Of a stretch of 64,000 nucleotides of DNA, positions 55,960 through 64,000 are shown piece after piece. How positions within the stretch are numbered: position 1 is the stretch's first letter; every line of letters begins with the position of its first letter. The translations under genes were made by a program, and so were the position numbers. The notes under the pieces were generated by a model, which searched no databases, was not told the DNA's origin, and worked only from the letters and a program-made list of their open reading frames with translations. This DNA comes from Melastoma dodecandrum (taxonomy: Eukaryota > Streptophyta > Magnoliopsida > Myrtales > Melastomataceae): contig JARUPY010000048.1 of assembly GCA_029817715.1 (NCBI GenBank), positions 208,887 through 272,886 of the forward strand, written 5' to 3'.

Positions 55960-57292
55960 CTGAACAATGAAGTTCGCTTCATTGGGACCCGTAGAAGAGG
56001 AACATCGATATCTTGACTCAGAATAGCTTCTGTACTACAGAAAATTGCCTTCTGATAGTCAAAGATGAAAGCCTACTATGGCATAGAAGGTTGGGACACT
56101 CCAACTTCAAACTGCTATCCAAGCTTGTGAGAAAGGATTTAGTTAAGGGTTTACCTAACATTCGTTTCGAGCATGACAGCTTCTGTGAAGCATGTTCACT
56201 AGGAAAACAAACTAAATCTTCATTCAAATCTAAGAATGAAGTTTCTACTTCTCAACCTCTTGAACTTCTACATATGGATCTATTCGGACCTACCAGAGTT
56301 CAGAGTGTCGGGCAGTAGAAGGTATTGTCTAGTTGTGGTTGATTGACTACTCTAGATACACGTGGGTTAAATTTCTAACTCACAAGAGCGATGCTTTTGA
56401 AACTTTCATTAAGCTAGCTAAGAAATTACAGAAAGAAACTGGATCTTCTGTAAAAGCTATAAGTACGGATCATGGTACTGAGTTTGAAAACCATGACTTC
56501 GCTACTTTCTGTGACGAACATGGTATCGATCACAATTTTTCTGCTCCTTATACTCCTCAACAGAATGGAGTAGTAGAACGGAAAAATAGAACTCTAATAG
56601 ACATGGCTAGAACCATGATGTGTGAGAGCTCTGCTCCACAGATTCTATGGGCAAGAAGCTGTTAATACAACCTGCTACATATCAAATAGGTTCTACTCAG
56701 ACCCCGTACTTGAGAAAACTCCCTATCAACTATACAGGGGGAGAAAACCGAACATCTCCTATTTCCACTCCTTTGGAAGTCCATGTTTTATCTTGAGACC
56801 TTCTAAGGACAATTTAGGAAAGTTCGAAGCTAAGACAGATGAGGGCATCTTTCTTGGATACTCTGTGTCTAGCAAAGCTTACAGAGTTCTAACCAAAAAG
56901 AACTTCTACTACTAGAGGAGTCTATTAATGTAAAAATTAATTACTTTACCATACTATTAATACAAGGGGAGATGTTATATCTCTAGAACCTACAGAAGAT
57001 ACTACAAAATATACCTGTAATTATCTTTTGAACCTTATAGAAATTTCATTTAGAACCCTACAGAAGGTTCTTCAGAACATCTACCTTCTACGAAAGAGAT
57101 GGGTGAACCCTCTGTTCATGAATCTAAAAAATGATCTTGAACAAACAAATGATAATTCTGAAGGAATTCATCTCAGAATAATCAAAATGATTTTAGAGTA
57201 CCTGCTCTATATAAAAAACAACATCCTATTGGATCAAGTCATTGATGACATCAGTAAGTGGGTGTGCAAAACAAGACGTGTCGGTTATTAAT
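55960..57292 (+). pseudogene. Copia-B integrase
   Basis: GAG-pre-integrase SLLWHRRLGHSNFKLLSKLV (near 56,065-56,125) and zinc-finger Cys pair CEACSLGKQTKSSFK. Catalytic core in three frames: LLHMDLFGPTRV (first Asp, 56,265), AISTDHGTEFENHDF (second Asp, near 56,457), PYTPQQNGVVERKNRTLIDM (Glu, near 56,545-56,605), then NISYFHSFGSPCFILRPSKD and DEGIFLGYSVSSKAYRVL. The end reads HPI..VI.DISKWVCKTR near 57,225-57,275, the usual border to RT, after which coding stops. Frameshifts near 56,318 and 56,650. Confidence 0.92.
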
Positions 57293-59068
57293 AGTAGTGT
57301 ACAGACAATACATCACTAGTAACCAAGTCCTTAGAAGGATGCCAATAGATGTTTTCTTCAATACGGTTATCTCTGATTAGAATCGTCAATTAGTAGAAAT
57401 TAACTACAGAAGGTACAATCCTTTGTACAGCTTCACTATAGAAGTAGACTAACTTAGTATTACTACTACAGAAGGTACATACTTGTACACTTCATTACAG
57501 AAAGAATATAATTCTCTGTTTCTACACTACAAAAGGTACAAACATTTGTACTCATCCTCACGACAGAAAGGTACACATTTCGTACACTTCATCATAGAGT
57601 GGTAGGAATTTATCTACAACTCTGCCACTATAGAAGGTACAATCTTTGGTAACACTTCATTAGAGGGTTGAAATCAATCTATCTACTCATATAGATGGTA
57701 TGATACGAAATGTTATACCTCAACCTCTAAGTTCGGTAACTTTCATTCATTTGAAAGATTACATCTGGAGATATGATATATCATCCAATAAAGTATTTTT
57801 GATCAGGAACGAATCTTTGTTCTGATTACGATCATTTTTATTAGGAATTTTATAACCCTAATAATTTATATTTGGATATAATTAATCCATTATATCTCGC
57901 TCTTCTATGTAGAAGGTGATTGATAACAGAAGGTTATAAATTGAACCTTCTACAACTTCATTGTCGTTTCTCCTCTATTTAGGAAGAAAGCTTACACCAG
58001 AAAAGGATGCTAATGCACCTTCTGCTTATCCTCTGTAGCAAAAAAGCATCCGCAGTATAGAGACGACCAAAATCACCTAATAAAAAGGTCTCTCCACTCA
58101 AACATGAACCGTTCTCCTCCAAAGATATTTCAGCAGACAACCACCACAAGCTGTAGTCAATGAGGAAGCAACATTCAGCTGTCCTCCAGCGATTGGGTCA
58201 TGGACCTTACTCGCTTGATGGAACGCTAGGACAAAGGTTCTTGGCGGAATTACATTAAAGAGGTCTCTTCTCGATGATGCAGGAGTGATCTCACAGTGTT
58301 GCCTGACTTTTCTGTTTCCTTAGACCAAGAACTGATCTTCATGGTCTAAAGGTTTTGATTTGAAATAAGTGCCACTTGTGGCCAATATTTCTTTTGCAGT
58401 AGGGTATTGAACTTTCTGTTCACACATTCATGCGCTATATTATTGCATGATGGTTTTGAACTTTCTGTTTTCTCCCCTCTGCAAGAAATTAAAACTACCT
58501 TCTGCACTGTTGGTTATGGAATGTTATGTCATACCTTCTGCAAGAAAACTTACTCTTCTTTTTCAACCTTCATTCAACTTCTTTTTGATGTGGACAAAAA
58601 AGGGGGGAGAAAAATTGTGTTGAGGGGGAAGTACCTAGCTCTTGTATTGGTTATAGAAAAAATCCGTGATTCTCTATAACTCAATGGGTCGTAGAAGGCT
58701 TATGCCATCTACGGTTTGTAGAAGCCTATGAGACTGATACAGCTCATAATCGTAACCTTCTGCAGGGAATGCGATTCGCGATCTTTTAAAAAAGTCACTA
58801 TTGCTGGGAGTGCAAAAAATGAAAAACCATCATTTTTGTCGGGCTAAATATAGGAACGCTCCACTCTCTGTATAAATCACAGAAGCCTTTGTGCTCTGTA
58901 AACAAACCTTCTTTATAACAGAAGCTTCTATGCTCTGTTTCACAGAAACCTTATGGTTCTGTAAAAACGCGAGAGGGACCTCATACCTCTCATCTATTTA
59001 GAGGGAGTTAGGGGGAGTTCTTGCAAAAACATTTTCCCTCAATACAATGAATGTTTTGTCATTCATCA
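57293..59068 (+). other. Copia-B region where RT/RNase H is missing
   Basis: No RT motif (no YVDD-like residues) in any frame. It holds many (c)tacagaaggtacaatc...tttgtac units (57,405-57,700), another LTR-like repetition, and T-rich 3' sequence with 'aaaaagggggg' near 58,600. An open frame at 58,407-58,679 has no recognisable domain. Confidence 0.7.
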
Positions 59069-59078
59069 AAAAGGGGGA
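59069..59078 (+). promoter_or_regulatory. Copia-B polypurine tract
   Basis: aaaaaggggga-type purine run directly before the 3' LTR, in the context catcaaaaagggggacattg, typical of SIRE-like Copia elements. It primes plus-strand synthesis. Confidence 0.8.
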
Positions 59079-59081
59079 CAT

Positions 59082-61364
59082 TGTTTGGGACGGTTTTGAT
59101 GATGAAACCGGACCCTCTGTACTACAAAAGGTCGAACATTCTATTCTACAGAAGCCTTCTCATAATGAGGAATCTTTTTGTAAGAATCATTGTTGTAATT
59201 TAAATTAATTAGTTATCAATTATTTAATTACGAAATAGTATATTATTTCTGATTAAGATATTCGTCTAATCAGATTACCGTGATTTGATTTTCAAATAAT
59301 CATATTGGATGATAATATTTTCTTGTAGAAAGGAAAAAAAAACAAAAATGTATCTTCACTATTATATTGAAAGGTTTATTATATTTGGTCTACAGCGCTG
59401 TTCTGTAAGCTTACTTGATCAAAAAAAATAATAAAAATCAAAAAAATAAAAACAAAAAATTACAAAAATAAAAAATTACAAAAAAAATACAAAAAATAAA
59501 ATAAAAATAAAAAAAAAATAAAAAAAATAAAAATTAAAATAAAAAAAAAAAAAAAAAAAAAAATAAAAAAAAAAAAAAAAAACATTAACGAAACATTATT
59601 TGATTGCAAAACATCCATCCCATGTCCTGTCCCAGAAAAGACAGCGTGAGGCTGTAGTTTTTTTTTAGTTCTTTTAATTCTTTTTGTTCGTCTTGTGGTT
59701 AGTCACAACAAGGAGCACTAGCGGACGGGACGGCTGGCATCGTTGGTGAAGGCTTTCTGGAAAAGTGAACTCGGGGGCTCGGAGGGACTCGGTTTGGAAG
59801 CTGCAGGAGACGTTGTTGGGAAGCGTGTCGACGTGGGCAACGTGCAGTGGGCCGGAGAAGAAGGGCTTGGACCTCGGGTAGCACAGAAGGTGAGGGACTG
59901 ATTCAAGCTTCTGTTGTGTTGAGCTCTCTGTATGCAGGGATACCTATGGACAAGAGGCTGCCGTGCTTGCAGTGCGTGGGGTTTGCCACGTGCGTTGCGC
60001 CAGGGTCTACTGCCGTACTTGCGTTAGGTAGGAGTATGCTACGTGCCGTTATGTGGGGGTCGCACACATAGTCGCTATCTTCGAGGAGATCGTTGCAGGT
60101 CCGGTAAGTGAGCCGCGGAAGAGGAAAGAAAATCCATCCTTGGACAGAGGTTGCGTCAGCTGCGTAGGGTTCGCTACGTGCTTCGCATGGGGTACGCCAC
60201 GAAAGTCGTTGTCCTTGAGGGGATTGCGCCATTGGTTACCTTGTTAGAAACTCCACGGTGTAAAGCAGTTGCATGCAATCTACTGTTGTGCAACGAATCT
60301 TTCGGATCTGTGATAACTTTCCTGTAGAGCAGACACTCTTCGAAGTCTGAATCTACTTCAGTATGGCAGAAACCTTACGGGTCTGTACACATCTCAAGTC
60401 AACTTCTAATACGAACCTATTTTGGTTTGTTAAAGATTGACACATTCTTAGTACAGAACCTTAACGGTTCTGTGCTATACCAACCTGTGGATACAGATAT
60501 CCTTGGATCTATTCGTATAGAAGGTCGACGCTGTCAAACATAATTACCAGAATCATACCTTGTATTTACCACCACTAGTCTCAATATTGCTGACAGGTTA
60601 ATAACACGATCTCATAAACATGAACGCTATGTTTTCCTGGGATGTCGGTGGTTTTATGGCGCAGTATTGTGGCCTTACTCGCTTCTTTCGACTAAGCAGA
60701 ACCTTTCGGTAGCACGCGCGCGCGTTGGTGACTAAGATCTCCTTCGGTACACAGAATCTGTGTGTCTGGTTGTGGTGGGGTGTTGTTTGGTTGGTGGTGT
60801 GGACGCAAGTGACTTGTGCGCGCTTGAGTGAAGTACAGAGAATAGCGCCGGTTCTGGTCTGTATGTGTGAGCATGATGTTGGAGAGGTCTCTAGAAGGAG
60901 TGGTTGTTGTGTAGAGAGTATCGAGGACAGAGAAGACGTCTGTTGTGTGCGGGGGGTTTGTGGTTGCTACGTAAACAATTCTATTTTATAGAACCTTCTG
61001 GTCTGGTGCTTTATCACTCAGTCTTCTGTTGCATAGAATCTATTTGGTCTATACTACAGAAAAGTTGTTTTCGTTACAAGTATTTGTATTCGTTACTACA
61101 TTGAGTTTGAGTGATAACCATCCAGTATTTTGGGTTTGAAGAGTGTGGAGTAGGCAATTTGCCGAACCACTATAAAAAGCTTTGTGTCCAATAAAACATT
61201 TTTGCGAACATCAATCAAACGTTCTGTTGTACAGATAACCTATCTAAGGTTCTGTGTGCTTACAGGAAACTTCCTTCCGCTTCGGGGTATAAACGGAAAA
61301 AGCGTTTTTTAAATCCGAATTTGGAGAATTAACACTAATTTCCACCCCCTTCTTAGTGTATACA
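59082..61364 (+). repeat. Copia-B 3' LTR, expanded and noisy
   Basis: Colinear with the 5' LTR but about 510 bp longer. Differences are mostly one- or two-base insertions spread evenly, plus an A-rich block (59,424-59,582) and a poorly alignable part (about 60,530-60,985). It ends gtgtataca before tatac. The pattern suggests poor base accuracy in this stretch. Confidence 0.88.
59424..59582. repeat. A-rich low-complexity insert in the 3' LTR
   Basis: aaaaat-type units with long pure A runs. At the same point the 5' LTR (after cttgatcaa, 52,436) has only about 10 bases. Either an A-tract expansion or an assembly filler. Confidence 0.85.
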
Positions 61365-61369
61365 TATAC
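61365..61369. repeat. Copia-B target-site duplication, right
   Basis: tatac, equal to 52,128-52,132; Copia-A sequence resumes after it. Confidence 0.85.
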
Positions 61370-63110
61370 CAACCCTTAAGATTCCTCCAGGTCCAACTCC
61401 AGCCCCAGAACTCACCATCCCATTGATCAATAGAGCCAAATAAGGAATATATAAAGCCAAACATTGCCATACAAAATCAGAAAACTCATCGGTTTCCATT
61501 TCCGTCTGAAACCTGCTAGTCTAGAAGAAGCTTTTAAGTACGCCATAATGGCAAGATGCCATGACAAAGGAATTGTAAGCCCTGACTAACAACGAAACTT
61601 GGCATTTTAGTACCTTATTATAGGAAAACTAGAAAGTAATAGGTAGTAAATGGGTATTCAAAGTAAAACAAAAATCATGTGGTACTTTAGAGAGATGTAA
61701 AGCTCACCAAGTCATAAAAGGTGTTTCCAGTCAAACACATGGTATAGACTACATATAAACTTTTTAGTCCGGTAGTCAAACATCAAACAATAAAGAATAG
61801 TTCTTTCAAACATCAAACAATAAGAATAAGTTCTTACGCTATCTATCACAACAGGATGGAAGCCTATGACAACTATGATATCGACAATGCATTTCTGAAA
61901 GGTGATCCAGAAGAGGAAGTGTTTATGACACACACCTCCCGGGTGTGCCGACCAAATTTACCCAGATCATGTATGCCATCAAAAGAAATTTATCTGTGGT
62001 CTCAAAACAGAGCCTATAGCATGGTACCTATAAATTGAGCAGTAGCCCTAAAAAAATGGGGTTCATGAATGCTCGGTCAGATGCATATATGTTTTAACAA
62101 ACAATTGTTGACACACAAACTATTGTGCTAGTCTATGTCGATGATATCATCATTACAGGCTTTGACAATGAGCAGATCTCAATACTAGTAACCGTCACTA
62201 CAACATCACTTCGCCATAAAAGACATTGGTAGAATTATCCAACTTCATAGGAATGCAGGTCACGCGATATGAACATTCCTTACAATTATGCCATGCCAGG
62301 TATGGTAAATAATTATACTTTGTTATAGGCAGGGATGGAAGATTGTAAACCCGCCAATACAACCTATGGCAACGACAATCCGGTTGTCCTTGATATGAAG
62401 AGGACCCCTTCTTCTTGGGTCCCACAACATATAGAAGTCTTGTCGGAGCCCTACAATATTATACCAACACCAGACCATATATAAGCTTCTCGGTGAACCA
62501 AGGCATGTCAAATCTTAACATCAACCAACAAATGTGCATCTCTAAGCAGTCAAAAGGATTCTTCGGTATTAAATGGGACAATCACACATGGATTATCAGT
62601 TTTGAAAGGTACTACACAGGGGATGATGCAGATTAGAGATTAGGCTAGTTTGTGTATGATGACAAAGGAAAATTATAGGTGGTTACTTGTACATTCTTGG
62701 GTTCAAACTTAATATCCTGTGCATCCAACAACAAACAAAAAGTGGTTTCACACTCGAGTACAGAGGCCGGAATAAAGGGCACTGGCAGACATATGTGCGG
62801 AAAGTAACCTAGATCACAAAGAATGGCTACGAAACCTTCAAATTTGTTACCAACATCCGTCTCCCTAATTTTATACTGCTAATAACATGAGTTCAATTCA
62901 GTTGGCCCAGCAGATCCAATCATGCATGCACACACAAAAGCATGTAGAAAACGATTTATCATTTTGAGCGGAAAAAAATGATGTATGGAACATTGAAGAT
63001 ATATCACGTGGGTTTGGATGAACAACTAACCGACCCTTTTAACGAAGGCTATATCGGCCCAAAGACTCATTAGTTGCAAGAACCAAACTCACAATCTAGG
63101 GACAAACCTA
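61370..63110 (+). pseudogene. Copia-A reverse transcriptase and RNase H
   Basis: Continues Copia-A after Copia-B: ALTNNETWHF and VIGSKWVFKVKQKS (61,580-61,675), then a duplicated-looking repeat ('tcaaacatcaaacaata' twice at 61,777-61,823), YDIDNAFLKGDPEEEVFMT (61,876-61,930), catalytic VLVYVDDIIITGFD near 62,128-62,168, RNase H start YRSLVGALQYYTNTRPYISF (62,424-62,485), and LTDPLTKAIS-like residues near 63,025. Many stops and shifts. Confidence 0.88.
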
Positions 63111-63536
63111 AATCATACATGGACGATTGCAAGAGTGATCAATACAATTTGTGAAAATTAAAGGCAGATAAAAAAAAATACAACCCAATCGAAATCGTAG
63201 GAGCAATTTCAGCACATAAAGCACATGAAAGAATATAAAGAAGCCAACCTTAGCAGCAACAAGGTCGAAGGAGTGCCATGACGCAAGAAGACAAAACTGT
63301 ACAAAATAACCATGATAATCCAAACCCACATCTGATAAAAGAGACGGGTGTTTCCCTTCGAGAAAAGAGATGGTATATTGAGGAAGAAGGAAAGAAGCAA
63401 TAAGAAATTTAGAAAAAACCCCCTCAACAATCAATCTTAATGGGTTCCCCATTTGACTATTACTTGGGCCCCCTAAAAAAAAAGAGGTGAAAAAAATGGA
63501 GGCTAGAAGAAAGATGACCTTTGGTTTGTGGGAGAG
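63111..63536. other. Copia-A 3' untranslated region
   Basis: No domain in the open frame on minus (63,108-63,452). It ends in gtttgtgggagag, a probable polypurine tract before the 3' LTR. Confidence 0.5.
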
Positions 63537-63811
63537 TATTAGACTATAATTATCAACAAATAGCTACTAAGTTTTATTACAAATTGCTAGTGACCTAGCG
63601 GATACTTGTAATAAGTTGTTCACTTAGCATTAAATTAGACAACATTTTCCAAAGTAAAAAGAATTAGTATATGTATAGATATGTATATACAAACAAAAAA
63701 TATAGTTTAAATTTAATTTCTCTTCTCGCTTCCTCCTTCCTCCACTCTTCCTCTTTCTCTCAATTCTCCTTTTGAACCTTTTACTCATCTCTTTCACTTC
63801 CCTTTTATTTC
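63537..63811 (+). repeat. Copia-A 3' LTR
   Basis: Begins tattagactataatta (a changed tgttag) after a purine tract and has a tgtatatac-like TATA zone near 63,677-63,690. It ends in the T/C-rich stretch shared with 42,982-43,105. About 275 bp long, small for Copia but within range. Confidence 0.65.
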
Positions 63812-63814
63812 GGA

Positions 63815-64000
63815 GCCCTAAGCCAAACTCAGAAGTGAAGGAGTTCGATTTTGGTCTGCCTGCCTTTCCATCCGAGTAAAATCGGAGTACATGACTCCGG
63901 ATATTTGAAGAATTAGAAATAAAATTGAATTCCTTGACTCCGACTTAATGGGCGGTTTACATGTAGCACATAAATTCGAAGTCGATGATTCCGATTTTGG
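63815..64000 (+). repeat. Dispersed repeat, inverted copy of 39,885-40,110
   Basis: Starts gccctaagccaaactc and has alternating aatcggagt/actccg words. It runs off the window end. The same unit lies inverted on the left side of the Copia-A/hAT region. Confidence 0.65.

Larger units (their letters stand above)
52133..61364 (+). mobile_element. Copia-B: SIRE-like Ty1/copia, RT-deleted
   Basis: Complete LTR-to-LTR element with 5-bp duplication tatac, LTRs 52,133-53,904 and 59,082-61,364, tRNA-iMet primer site, gag, protease, integrase and polypurine tract. RT and RNase H are absent: the frame after integrase (57,290 on) is non-coding and runs to the polypurine tract. It is therefore non-autonomous as read. 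Gag and integrase motifs resemble SIRE/Maximus elements. The LTR and leader are full of short 'acagaa' repeats. It sits inside Copia-A between integrase and RT. Confidence 0.92.
42982..63811 (+). mobile_element. Copia-A: old Ty1/copia element split by a LINE and by Copia-B
   Basis: Pieces in order on plus: 5' LTR end (to 43,105), primer site (43,106-43,118), first half of gag (43,140-43,600), [LINE 43,600-49,910], second half of gag, protease and integrase (49,912-52,132), [Copia-B 52,133-61,364], RT and RNase H (61,365-63,110), 3' LTR (63,537-63,811). Protein pieces continue each other across both insertions, which proves the nesting order. All parts are heavily mutated. The left part of the 5' LTR is missing. 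Confidence 0.85.

Noticed and set aside
1..64000. CRISPR arrays, operons, bacterial promoters and rRNA genes
   Set aside because: None seen; the window is plant nuclear DNA, and its tandem repeats lack regular spacers.

Overview
This is nuclear DNA from a flowering plant. A eudicot is likely, but species and chromosome cannot be settled from the sequence. Only two genes look intact: a PORR-domain organellar RNA-binding protein on the plus strand (14,934-16,451) and a two-exon cytochrome P450 resembling the CYP706 family on the minus strand (20,637-22,274). Nearly everything else is transposable-element DNA, most of it broken by stop codons and frameshifts and much of it nested.

Layout. 655-9,760: decayed Ty3/gypsy element of Tat type. 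Its pol (protease, RT, RNase H, integrase) reads plus, and an extra ORF encoding a plant-mobile-domain (PMD) protein lies antisense downstream. 10,400-12,120: a second, different PMD-like (MAIN-like) relic on minus. 13,531-13,922: a TRIM mini-retroelement with two 126-bp LTRs and an initiator-tRNA-Met primer site. 14,934-22,274: the genic island. 22,930-24,273 plus 31,504-31,735: one P450 pseudogene, a diverged tandem copy of the intact P450, split by about 7.2 kb of inserted DNA. That insert carries a second Tat element (25,312-31,386, minus) with the same antisense PMD ORF. 33,600-39,170: Ogre/Tat-like material with a 193-bp tandem repeat, a long LTR-like block, a tRNA-Arg-type primer site and a fragment of an extra N-terminal ORF. 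40,570-42,552: an internally deleted hAT transposon with perfect 8-bp target duplications.

42,982-63,811 is a nest. An old Copia element (Copia-A) is split first by an L1-type LINE (about 43,600-49,910) and then by a SIRE-like Copia (Copia-B, 52,133-61,364). Copia-B has its 5-bp duplication TATAC on both sides. It keeps LTRs, primer site, gag, protease, integrase and polypurine tract but has no reverse transcriptase.

Points most worth a second look: two homologous Tat elements carrying an antisense PMD gene, one with a duplicated TATA-containing segment in front of that gene and with convergent, abutting pol; seven heat-shock-element-like GAAnnTTC dyads upstream of the Copia-B LTR TATA box; LTR fragments of this family landing in the P450 pseudogene; and insertion-biased divergence in the second Copia-B LTR, which may be uncorrected long-read sequence rather than biology.
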